Below are positions 1 to 6,146 of a stretch of DNA of 6,161 nucleotides, piece by piece. Under the pieces are notes generated by a model. The model was not told where the DNA came from. It did not search any database and saw only the letters and a program-made list of their open reading frames with translations. Numbering within the stretch: the first letter of the stretch is position 1; each line of letters starts with the position of its first letter. The translations under genes were made by a program, and so were the position numbers. Where the stretch lies: positions 1 through 6,161 of the forward strand of contig JAUIEY010000118.1 of NCBI GenBank assembly GCA_030429685.1, given 5' to 3'. The DNA comes from Gammaproteobacteria bacterium. GTDB taxonomy: Bacteria; Pseudomonadota; Gammaproteobacteria; Steroidobacterales; GCA-2729495.

Positions 1-911
1 TCTTCCTGCTTCGGCACAATCAGGTCCTGCGGCGTGACATTCAGCGCCAGCGCGGTTGTGGTAGCCGTGTAAATCGACGAGTAGGTACCGACAAATATGC
101 CGATAATCAGCGCGGTCGAAAAACCGCGCACGGCTTCACCGCCGAGCAGGAACAACGACAGCAGCACCAGCAATGTCGTCAAGCTGGTGATAAGAGTACG
201 GCCCAGCATCTGGTTGATCGAGGTATTGGCAATTTCCACCGCGGTGCCGCGCCGGACGCCCTGAAAGTTTTCGCGGATACGGTCGAACACCACAATGGTG
301 TCATTCAGCGAATAACCGATCACCGCCAGCACGGCGGCCAGCACTGACAAATCGAATGGCAGCTGCAATACCGAGAAAACGCCGATCACTATCACCACAT
401 CGTGGACCAGCGCGGCAACGGAACCGACAGCAAATTTCCACTGAAACCGGAACATGATGTAGGCCAGAATCATCAGCAGGGCAAAAATCATTGCCGTACC
501 GCCACGTTCGGTGAGCTCCTCGCCCACCTGCGGACCAACAAACTCTACCCGACGCAACTCTACCGACGCGTCTGCCTGCTGCAAAATGCCAAGTATGTTT
601 TCAGCCAGTGCGGCGTTATCGGCCTCTGCGCGTGGCAGTAGCCGAATCAGCACGTCACGGGAAGCGCCGAAGTTCTGCACCTGGGCGTCACCGAAACCGG
701 CGCCGCCCAGCGCGGATCGAATACCCGGCAGGTCGGCGGCACTTTCGTAACCGACTTCCAGCAGCACACCACCGGTAAAATCGATGCCGAAATTCAGGCC
801 GCGGGCAATCAGCGACCCGACTGACATCACCAGCAACACGGCGGAGAGAGTTATGGCCAGCTTGCGCCTGCCCATGAAATCGAAATTGAATTTTGCGGTG
901 AGCTGTTTCAT
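1..911 (-). CDS. secF: Protein translocase subunit SecF (3' end cut by window edge)
   Basis: SecF is an inner-membrane subunit of the SecDF-YajC complex, which uses the proton gradient to assist late steps of Sec export. I translated it by hand from ATG at 911-909; 303 complete codons are present and no stop is reached, so the frame runs out of the window. E. coli SecF has 323 residues, so only a short C-terminal tail should be missing. Visible landmarks are a first membrane segment at about residues 17-37, the FGIDFTGG motif at 41-48, a small periplasmic domain to about 137 containing RRVEFVGPQVG (120-130), then five membrane segments. The fourth carries VIGYSLNDTIVVFDRIREN (197-215) and LGRTLITSLTT follows at 236-246. 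D204 and R238 align by motif and constant offset with E. coli D213 and R247, charged residues implicated in proton-driven function. It starts eight bases after the secD stop with only a minimal AGG seven bases upstream, which suggests translational coupling. Confidence 0.97.
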   Translation of the reverse strand, partial: MKQLTAKFNFDFMGRRKLAITLSAVLLVMSVGSLIARGLNFGIDFTGGVLLEVGYESAADLPGIRSALGGAGFGDAQVQNFGASRDVLIRLLPRAEADNAALAENILGILQQADASVELRRVEFVGPQVGEELTERGGTAMIFALLMILAYIMFRFQWKFAVGSVAALVHDVVIVIGVFSVLQLPFDLSVLAAVLAVIGYSLNDTIVVFDRIRENFQGVRRGTAVEIANTSINQMLGRTLITSLTTLLVLLSLFLLGGEAVRGFSTALIIGIFVGTYSSIYTATTTALALNVTPQDLIVPKQE

Positions 912-919
912 GTTCAGGC

Positions 920-2773
920 CTATATGGCGAGCTTCTGCAATTTACGGCCGCCGAAAGCCAGATTTACCAGCGTGCGGGTACCAATAATTGAGGTGAACAT
1001 CGACGTCACGATGCCTACCGAAAGCGTGATGGCAAAACCCTTGATCGGGCCGGTGCCGAAAGCAAACAGCACAATGGCTGCGATCAGGGTGGTGACGTTG
1101 GCGTCTGCAATGGTCGACAGGGCCTTTTCGTAGCCGGCTGCAATACTTGCCTGCGGTGAGTTGCCATTGCGAATTTCCTCGCGAATACGCTCGAATATGA
1201 GCACGTTGGCATCCACCGCCATACCCACTGTCAGCACGATACCGGCGATACCCGGCAAGGTCAGTGACGCCTGCAACAGCGATAGTACGGCGACCATTAA
1301 CACCAGGTTGGCAAACAACGCCAGGTCGGCTATCAACCCGAACAGGCGGTAGTAAACTGCCATGAATACCACCACCAGAGCGAAGCCAATCATTATGGCG
1401 CTGAAACCTCGATCAATGTTCTCCTGACCGAGACTCGGGCCAATGGTGCGCTCTTCAACTTCAAACACCGGGGCTGCCAGCGCACCTGCACGCAGCAGCA
1501 GCGCCAGGTCACGCGCTTCCACCGGGCCCAGACCGGTTATCTGAAACCGGCTGCTGAAAACACCCTGAATGGTAGCCACGTTAATGACTTCCTGCTTCTC
1601 AACCGTGACCTGCTGCTCCTCGCCGTTGCGCTCAACCGTCTCGCGCACTTTCTCAATAAACAGGACCGCCATCGGTTTGCCAACGTTGTCCTGGGTGGTG
1701 CGCAGCATTTCATCGGCACCGCGCGAATCCAGCGTTACGTTGACTGCGGGTTGGCCGTCAACAAACGCCTGACTGGCATCAGTAAGCTGATCCCCGGTCA
1801 CCACCGCGCCGCGTTTGAGCAGCACCGGCTGGCCTTGCCGGTCACGGTGCAATTCGCAGCCCAGGGGCGCACGGCCGCGCCGCTCAGCCTCAAAAGCGTT
1901 CTCGGTATCGCAGACCATGCGAAATTCGAGCGTTGCGGTTGCATCGAGTATGTCCTTGGCGCGGCCCGGGTCCTGGATACCCGGCAACTGCACCACAATG
2001 CGGTTGAGCCCCTGTCGCTGTACCACCGGTTCCGCAACGCCCAGTTCATTCACGCGATTGCGCATGGTGACGGTATTTTGCTGGATGGCAAAATCCTGAC
2101 GCGCACGCTTCTGGTTGTCGGTCAGTTGCAGCACCAGCTGTTCTTCATCACCGACACTGACTCGCCGCATGGCCAGCGGCTCATCCATTTCGACAATATC
2201 AGCAACAATCTCCTCGACGCGGTCGAGGTCCTGAGGATCACCCACACGAATCCGGATTTCATCGCCCGCGACACGCACATTGCGACGAATACGTTCTTTG
2301 CGTAAGTCACGGCTCAGGTCATTGGACAGAATTTCCAGACGCTGCTTTACCGCAGCCTTCAGGTCTACCTCGTAGACCAGGTGCACCCCGCCCCGCAGGT
2401 CCAGGCCCAGGCTCATGGGCTGCAAGCCCAGCATACGCAGGCTCTCCGGAGTTTGCGGCGCCAGCGTCAGTGCCACCAGGTAACTCTGGCCGAGGTTTTC
2501 ATTGAGCAGCTCATTGGCACGCAACTGCTGCTGCACATCCGCAAAGCTGATCAGCAGCCGACCTTCGTCTACATAGGCATCGGCTCTTTGGATACCGGCC
2601 TCATCCAGCAGGTCGAGCATGCGCTCGACTTCTGTCTCCACAATTGCGCTGGTGTCTTTCAAGGCAACCTGCACCGACGGCGCCTTGCCGAACAGGTTGG
2701 GCAGAGCTATCAGCGCGCCAAGCGCGACGATAAAAGCAACCAGCAGGTTCTTCCATAAAGGGTATCGGTTCAT
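920..2773 (-). CDS. secD: Protein translocase subunit SecD
   Basis: SecD is the large partner of SecF in the inner membrane; its periplasmic domain is thought to bind emerging substrate and pull it outward using the proton motive force. The product has 617 residues against 615 in E. coli, and both ends match (MNRYPLWK at the start, GGRKLQKLAI at the end), which fixes the ATG at 2773-2771. The order is: membrane segment 1 (about 8-26); the large periplasmic region with LGLDLRGG (122-129), VNELGVAEPVVQRQG (241-255) and IVVQLPGIQD (259-268); RAGALAAPV (428-436) and EERTIGPSLG (440-449); then five membrane segments from about 455. The fourth of the six holds GMAVDANVLIFERI (517-530), where D521 corresponds to E. 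coli D519, a residue tied to proton-driven activity. The only two cysteines, C288 and C306, both lie in the periplasmic part. The gene begins four bases after the yajC stop and has no clear Shine-Dalgarno, so it is probably coupled to yajC. Confidence 0.98.
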   Translation of the reverse strand: MNRYPLWKNLLVAFIVALGALIALPNLFGKAPSVQVALKDTSAIVETEVERMLDLLDEAGIQRADAYVDEGRLLISFADVQQQLRANELLNENLGQSYLVALTLAPQTPESLRMLGLQPMSLGLDLRGGVHLVYEVDLKAAVKQRLEILSNDLSRDLRKERIRRNVRVAGDEIRIRVGDPQDLDRVEEIVADIVEMDEPLAMRRVSVGDEEQLVLQLTDNQKRARQDFAIQQNTVTMRNRVNELGVAEPVVQRQGLNRIVVQLPGIQDPGRAKDILDATATLEFRMVCDTENAFEAERRGRAPLGCELHRDRQGQPVLLKRGAVVTGDQLTDASQAFVDGQPAVNVTLDSRGADEMLRTTQDNVGKPMAVLFIEKVRETVERNGEEQQVTVEKQEVINVATIQGVFSSRFQITGLGPVEARDLALLLRAGALAAPVFEVEERTIGPSLGQENIDRGFSAIMIGFALVVVFMAVYYRLFGLIADLALFANLVLMVAVLSLLQASLTLPGIAGIVLTVGMAVDANVLIFERIREEIRNGNSPQASIAAGYEKALSTIADANVTTLIAAIVLFAFGTGPIKGFAITLSVGIVTSMFTSIIGTRTLVNLAFGGRKLQKLAI

Positions 2774-2777
2774 GATT

Positions 2778-3104
2778 TCAGACTGACTTGATCGTGCCTT
2801 TGGGCATCACGGCACTGATGGTATGCCGCTGCACCGTGAGAACAACGTTGTCGGCCACTTCAACGCGTACGAAATTTTCCTTTACCGCTGTGACTTTGCC
2901 GAGCAGGCCACCCGCCGTGGCCACCTCGTCACCCACGGCCAGGGCCGCAACCATTTCACGGTGCTCTTTCTGCCGCTTGGTTTGCGGCCGAATCAGCAGA
3001 AAATAGAAAACCACAAAAATCAGCACCAGCGGTAGCAGGCTCATCAGGCCCTCAGGCCCGCCAGGCGCCTGCTGCGCGTATGCATTCGAGATAAAAAAGT
3101 CCAT
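2778..3104 (-). CDS. yajC: Sec translocon accessory subunit YajC
   Basis: YajC is a small inner-membrane protein that copurifies with SecDF; it is dispensable in E. coli and its precise role is uncertain. The 108-residue product has the expected design: a short N-terminal stretch with the Ala/Gln-rich NAYAQQAPGG (7-16), one membrane segment at about 21-38, the family signature RPQ at 39-41 followed by a basic KRQKEH turn, and a cytoplasmic beta-rich domain with VGDEVATAGGLLGKV (57-71). The length agrees with E. coli YajC (110 residues). The start is ATG at 3104-3102, immediately before the typical MDFFIS opening; the best ribosome-site candidate is only a weak GGAT about ten bases upstream. 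It lies 87 bases downstream of tgt, with a candidate promoter in between, and four bases upstream of secD. Confidence 0.97.
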   Translation of the reverse strand: MDFFISNAYAQQAPGGPEGLMSLLPLVLIFVVFYFLLIRPQTKRQKEHREMVAALAVGDEVATAGGLLGKVTAVKENFVRVEVADNVVLTVQRHTISAVMPKGTIKSV

Positions 3105-3134
3105 GAAGCTGGGATCCGGCTAAAAACGGCGCGT

Positions 3135-3162
3135 ATTATGGCACAGAACCGAAGGATTTCAG
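3135..3162 (-). promoter_or_regulatory. Candidate sigma-70 promoter for yajC-secD-secF
   Basis: In the 87 bases between tgt and yajC the minus strand shows CTGAAA (3162-3157, four of six matches to the -35 consensus), a 16-base spacer, and CATAAT (3140-3135, five of six matches to the -10 consensus). A start near 3128 would give a leader of about 24 bases before the yajC ATG. The site would let the Sec module be transcribed independently of queA-tgt. This is consensus matching by eye, and read-through from queA-tgt is equally possible. Confidence 0.4.
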
Positions 3163-3191
3163 GGGCCGCCGGCCGCTGATCGGGTGCGGCT

Positions 3192-4319
3192 TCAGCCTGT
3201 GTCCCCGGCCTCCAGCCGGGCCCGAAAATCTCGCTCCAGCGCATCGAGGCGGCCATTTTCGATGGCCAGCCGCATCTGCCGCATCAGATCGAGATAAAAA
3301 TGCAGATTATGGATAGTGTTCAGCCGCGCGCCGAGAATTTCACCGCACTGGTCGAGATGGCGCAGATACGCGCGACTGTAGTGGCGGCAGGTGTAACAGC
3401 TGCAGTCGTCCTGTAACGGTTTATCATCGTCACGGTAGCGGGCATTGCGGATGCGCACCGTACCGTCGGCCGTAAACAGATAGCCGTTGCGCGCATGCCG
3501 GGTGGGTATCACACAGTCAAACATATCCACGCCGCGGCGGACCGCATCAAACAGGTCGCCGGGTAAGCCCACACCCATCAGGTAGCGCGGCAGTTCCGGC
3601 GGGATCTGTGGCACAGTATGGTCCAGCACTGCAATGCGTTCCGCGTGCGTTTCGCCGACCGACAACCCACCCAGCGCCATACCCTCAAATCCGATAGCCA
3701 GCAGGCCGTCCAGCGACGCCGAACGCAGGTTGTTGTGCATGCCACCCTGCACAATACCGAACAGAGCCCGATCCGGGTTGTTCAGACTGTCAAAGCGTTT
3801 GCGGCTGCGCCGCGCCCAGCGCAGCGACAATTCCATGGATTCGCGCGCTGCCTGCTCGGTAGCCGGGTAGTCGGTGCACTCGTCGAATACCATCTGGATA
3901 TCGCTGCCGAGCGCATGCTGCATCTCCAGCGACAACTCCGGCGTCAGCATCACCTGCCTACCGTCGGTGGGAGCATTGAAACGCACGCCCTCCTCGGTGA
4001 GCTTGCGCCGTTCCGCCAGACTCCATACCTGAAAGCCACCAGAGTCGGTGAGGATGGGTTTGTGCCAGTTCATAAAACCGTGCAGGCCACCGTGGGCGCG
4101 CATAATCTCCGGACCGGGACGCAACAGCAGATGAAAGGTATTCCCGAGGATGATTTCGGCACCGAGATCAATCAGCTCTTCGGGTGTCATGCCCTTGACG
4201 GTGCCGTAGGTACCGACGGGCATAAAAGCCGGTGTTTCAATGGTGCCACGGGGAAAACGCAGTTGCCCGCGCCGTGCCAGTCCGTCCGAACCCGACAGGG
4301 TGAAGCTGAACCGGCTCAC
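3192..4319 (-). CDS. tgt: tRNA-guanine transglycosylase (queuine/preQ1 tRNA-ribosyltransferase)
   Basis: Tgt exchanges guanine 34 of tRNA-Asp, -Asn, -His and -Tyr for preQ1, the base-exchange step of queuosine synthesis in the cytoplasm. The 375-residue product equals E. coli Tgt in length. By motif it has the general acid D92 in TDSGGFQV (91-98), preQ1-binding D146 and C148 in FDECT, Q191 in IVQGG, GGL at 217-219, and the nucleophile D268 in DMFDCVIPTR (265-274). It also has the zinc ligands C306, C308, C311 and H337. The spacings between these residues match those of the structurally characterised Zymomonas mobilis enzyme, so the protein should be active. The start codon is GTG at 4319-4317, which overlaps the queA stop TGA as GTGA; MSRFSF at the N-terminus fits the family. 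No Shine-Dalgarno is visible, so translation probably depends on reinitiation after queA. The pairing with queA supports a bacterial preQ1-using role rather than queuine salvage. Confidence 0.98.
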   Translation of the reverse strand: MSRFSFTLSGSDGLARRGQLRFPRGTIETPAFMPVGTYGTVKGMTPEELIDLGAEIILGNTFHLLLRPGPEIMRAHGGLHGFMNWHKPILTDSGGFQVWSLAERRKLTEEGVRFNAPTDGRQVMLTPELSLEMQHALGSDIQMVFDECTDYPATEQAARESMELSLRWARRSRKRFDSLNNPDRALFGIVQGGMHNNLRSASLDGLLAIGFEGMALGGLSVGETHAERIAVLDHTVPQIPPELPRYLMGVGLPGDLFDAVRRGVDMFDCVIPTRHARNGYLFTADGTVRIRNARYRDDDKPLQDDCSCYTCRHYSRAYLRHLDQCGEILGARLNTIHNLHFYLDLMRQMRLAIENGRLDALERDFRARLEAGDTG

Positions 4320-5380
4320 GTGGTTACTGACCCGACGGTGCCTGGTCTTTCCACAAACATGGCGTCGCCATAGCTGAAGAACCGGAACTCACGGGCGACG
4401 GCATAACCATAGGCGTTCAGCACCGCTGCTTTGCCGCGCAGGGCGCACACCAGCATCAGCAGCGATGACTGCGGCAGGTGAAAATTGGTGATCAGTGCGT
4501 CCACAACCCGGAAATCGTAACCCGGCCGGATAAACAAGTCCGTTTCGCCGTCAAACGGCTCCAGCCTGCCGCCGGCTGCGGCGGCTTCCAGGGCGCGCGT
4601 AACCGTTGTACCGACCGCGATGACCCGACCGCCGGCGGCCCGCGTGGCCGCAATCGTCGCGCACACACTGGCATCCACCACCACGCGCTCGGCATGCAAA
4701 CGGCCACTGCGCAACTGCTCATCGCGCAACGGCAGAAAAGTGCCGGCGCCCACGTGCAGGGTATCGCGCGCCAGTTGCACGCCCTGCTCCGCAATTCTGT
4801 CCAGCAACGGCTGATCGAAATGCAGTCCGGCTGTCGGCGCGGCCACGGCCCCCGGTTCAGCGGCGTAAACGGTCTGATAGCGCTCCACATCGTCCGCGTG
4901 ATCATCGCGCTCTATATACGGTGGCAATGGCACATGGCCATGGGCGTTGAGTACTTTCAGCACGTCGTCGGCAAAGCGCAGCAGAAAAAAATTGCCACGC
5001 CGTCCTTCCACCTGCGCGACGCTTCCGGCAAATTCCAGCTGGCTGCCTGCCGCAGGCGACCTGCTGCTGCGCAGCTGCGCCAGCGCGACGCGTGGTTCCA
5101 CAATACGCTCCAACAGCATTTCCACCCGGCCGCCGGATGCCTTGCGGCCGAACAGCCGTGCCGGAATCACCCGCGTGTCATTCACCACCAGCAGATCACC
5201 GTCACGCAACAATTCGCCCACTCGGGCAAACTCGCGCTCGCTGAATGCCTCGTTGTCCGCAGGCACATGCAGCAACCGGCTGGCAGTGCGACTGGCTGCC
5301 GGCGTCTGCGCTATCAGGGCAGGCGGCAGAGTAAAGTCGAAATCGGCCGGTACCGGCACGCTTGAGGAGGAAGCACACAT
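4316..5380 (-). CDS. queA: S-adenosylmethionine:tRNA ribosyltransferase-isomerase
   Basis: QueA transfers and isomerises the ribosyl part of S-adenosylmethionine onto preQ1 in tRNA, forming epoxyqueuosine; it acts right after Tgt. Signature motifs are NDTRVIPARL (68-77), RKASGG (79-84), LPPYI (152-156), PGAVAAPTAGLHF (176-188), LHVGAGTF (208-215), IAVGTT (254-259), TNFHLP (298-303) and RFFSYGDAMF (333-342). I chose ATG at 5380-5378, giving 354 residues (E. coli: 356). The frame stays open upstream to a TTG at 5434, but those 18 extra residues do not resemble the family. A GTG at 5359-5357 would place the first conserved stretch (ADFDFTLP) even closer to the E. coli N-terminus and cannot be excluded. 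No Shine-Dalgarno precedes either start. It is the first gene of the minus-strand train, divergent from the tRNA gene, and its stop overlaps the tgt start by four bases. Confidence 0.97.
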   Translation of the reverse strand: MCASSSSVPVPADFDFTLPPALIAQTPAASRTASRLLHVPADNEAFSEREFARVGELLRDGDLLVVNDTRVIPARLFGRKASGGRVEMLLERIVEPRVALAQLRSSRSPAAGSQLEFAGSVAQVEGRRGNFFLLRFADDVLKVLNAHGHVPLPPYIERDDHADDVERYQTVYAAEPGAVAAPTAGLHFDQPLLDRIAEQGVQLARDTLHVGAGTFLPLRDEQLRSGRLHAERVVVDASVCATIAATRAAGGRVIAVGTTVTRALEAAAAGGRLEPFDGETDLFIRPGYDFRVVDALITNFHLPQSSLLMLVCALRGKAAVLNAYGYAVAREFRFFSYGDAMFVERPGTVGSVTT

Positions 5381-5388
5381 GGGCGCGC

Positions 5389-5394
5389 ATTGTA
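5389..5394 (-). promoter_or_regulatory. Candidate -10 element for queA
   Basis: The minus strand reads TACAAT (five of six matches to the -10 consensus), followed by a GC-rich stretch, with its last base nine bases before the A of the queA ATG at 5380. Transcription from it would start at or within about two bases of the start codon, giving a leaderless or almost leaderless queA mRNA. I find no convincing -35 hexamer 16-18 bases upstream and no extended -10 TG, so this is a weak call. Confidence 0.3.
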
Positions 5395-5436
5395 GCGGCA
5401 ACCGCTGCAAACATGGCGTGGAACCCCGAGCCAAGC

Positions 5437-5442
5437 TAGAAT
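5437..5442 (+). promoter_or_regulatory. Candidate -10 element for the tRNA-Leu gene
   Basis: TAGAAT matches the -10 consensus at five of six positions and is followed by CCCGCC, a GC-rich discriminator of the type seen at stringently controlled stable-RNA promoters. A start near 5449 would leave about 34 bases of 5' leader for RNase P to remove. The -35 region 16-18 bases upstream (around 5413-5420) is poor, which lowers confidence. Confidence 0.35.
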
Positions 5443-5460
5443 CCCGCCTCGTTTGACGGT

Positions 5461-5477
5461 CGGCCTGAACCGGCCTG
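5461..5477 (+). repeat. Short direct repeat in the tRNA leader
   Basis: CGGCCTG occurs at 5461-5467 and again at 5471-5477, separated by AAC, so the period is 10 bases. It ends five bases before the mature 5' end of the tRNA. The GGCC cores can also pair as a four-base stem with a six-base loop. The repeat is plain in the sequence, but a function is unproven and chance is possible in GC-rich DNA. Confidence 0.45.
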
Positions 5478-5482
5478 TATAT

Positions 5483-5569
5483 GCCGGGATGGCGGAATTG
5501 GTAGACGCAGCGGATTCAAAATCCGCCGGTGGCAACACCTTGGGGGTTCAAGTCCCCCTCCCGGTACCA
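5483..5569 (+). tRNA. tRNA-Leu (anticodon CAA)
   Basis: The sequence folds as an 87-base class II tRNA. The acceptor stem is GCCGGGA (5483-5489) with TCCCGGT (5559-5565), including a terminal G-U pair as in E. coli tRNA-Leu(UAA). The D arm has GCG/CGC around a GG-containing loop. The anticodon stem GCGGA/TCCGC encloses the loop TTCAAAA, with CAA at 5517-5519. The long variable arm pairs GGTG with CACC (5528-5539), and the T arm is GGGGG, TTCAAGT, CCCCC. Discriminator A at 5566 and an encoded CCA at 5567-5569 finish it. The anticodon reads UUG. It is not a substrate of the neighbouring queuosine enzymes. A tRNA-Leu beside queA also occurs in Pseudomonas, as far as I recall, so the arrangement seems ancestral. 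No duplicated 3' end is visible in the window, so there is no sign of an integrated element here. Confidence 0.97.
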
Positions 5570-5579
5570 GCTTTTTGCA

Positions 5580-6146
5580 ATGACGCACATAGCCAACAAA
5601 CGCCCTCTCGGGCGTCCCATTTCTTACTGCACTCGTTGCGGTTCAAACGTGCGGGTGGAAACGCCGGCCGGCGACAACCGTTTGCGCTATGTCTGCAACA
5701 GCTGTGCCACGGTTCACTATGAAAACCCCAAGCTGGTGGTGGGATGCGTGGCCGTGCATGCCGGCAAAATACTGCTGTGCCGACGCGCTATCGAACCTCG
5801 ATTGGGCTTCTGGACGCTGCCCGCCGGGTTTATGGAAATGGGCGAATCGCTGGCTGCAGCCGCTGCCCGGGAAACCCGGGAAGAAGCCTGCGCCGACGTT
5901 ACCATGCAGGGCCTGCTTGCCAGCGTGAATGTATTGTCAGCAGGTCAGGTGCATGTGTTCTTCCGCGCCACGCTGGCTGCAGCAAGCTTCGCTGCCGGCT
6001 CCGAGACTCTGGAAGTGAAACTGGTAAAGCCCGCCGACATACCCTGGAGTCAGCTGGCATTTACCAGCAATCGTATTGCCCTGGAGCAATATCTGTTGCA
6101 GGAAGCCTCAGGGCGCCGCTACGTCTGGACCGGCAACAGCATTTGA
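5580..6146 (+). CDS. Nudix hydrolase with N-terminal zinc ribbon
   Basis: Nudix enzymes hydrolyse nucleoside diphosphates linked to another moiety, using metal held by the Nudix-box glutamates; the substrate here cannot be read from sequence. The 188-residue protein has a zinc ribbon with C17, C20, C39 and C42 (CTRC and CNSC), then NPKLVVGCV (49-57) and the Nudix box from G83 to about A105, containing E89, R97-E98 and E101-E102. The box fits G-x5-E-x7-RE-x2-EE, but the usual Gly after EE-x is C104. W156 and F161 lie in a conserved-looking PWSQLAF stretch. NADH pyrophosphatase NudC also has a zinc ribbon, but its downstream SQPWPFPxS motif is absent, so I would not call nudC; the layout fits a COG1051-like protein. 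ATG at 5580 is the only good start before the first cysteine, since the earlier GTG at 5529 lies inside the tRNA. It has no Shine-Dalgarno and starts ten bases after the tRNA CCA, so it is probably cotranscribed. Confidence 0.92.
   Translation: MTHIANKRPLGRPISYCTRCGSNVRVETPAGDNRLRYVCNSCATVHYENPKLVVGCVAVHAGKILLCRRAIEPRLGFWTLPAGFMEMGESLAAAAARETREEACADVTMQGLLASVNVLSAGQVHVFFRATLAAASFAAGSETLEVKLVKPADIPWSQLAFTSNRIALEQYLLQEASGRRYVWTGNSI
5600..5615 (+). terminator. Terminator-like hairpin inside the start of the Nudix gene
   Basis: ACGCCC (5600-5605) and GGGCGT (5610-5615) form a perfect six-base-pair GC-rich stem with a TCTC loop, 30 bases after the tRNA 3' end. It is followed by CCC and then the T-rich ATTTCTT (5619-5625), so the T tract is neither immediate nor pure. 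It could be a leaky tRNA terminator or attenuator that limits read-through into the Nudix gene, or simply structure in coding RNA. The imperfect T tract and the location within codons 7-12 keep confidence low. Confidence 0.3.

Noticed and set aside
3162..3178. GC-rich inverted repeat just downstream of tgt as a terminator
   Set aside because: The GGCC-type pairing is short and no T run follows in the minus-strand direction.
4478..5365. Open plus-strand frame of 295 codons opposite queA
   Set aside because: It lies wholly antisense to a strongly supported gene, has no recognisable domain, and is typical of GC-rich shadow frames. The same applies to the frames opposite tgt (3618-4373) and secD (1751-2305).
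5381..5434. Upstream TTG start for queA at 5434
   Set aside because: It adds 18 residues without family similarity, uses a rare start codon and has no Shine-Dalgarno.
4316..5482. preQ1 riboswitch ahead of queA
   Set aside because: The region upstream of queA is short and shows no preQ1 aptamer features; the candidate promoter leaves no room for a leader.
5453..5483. TTGACG with TGTATA (17-base spacer) or TATATG (19-base spacer) as the tRNA promoter
   Set aside because: The -35 is good, but the -10 would touch the mature tRNA 5' end at 5483 and transcription would begin inside the tRNA. The TAGAAT box upstream fits better.
5483..5569. tRNA-Leu 3' end as the attachment site of an integrated element
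   Set aside because: No direct copy of the tRNA 3' end and no integrase gene occur in the window; an ordinary housekeeping gene follows.
5529..5579. Upstream GTG start for the Nudix gene at 5529
   Set aside because: The extra 17 codons would lie mostly inside the tRNA-Leu gene; conserved sequence begins only after ATG 5580.
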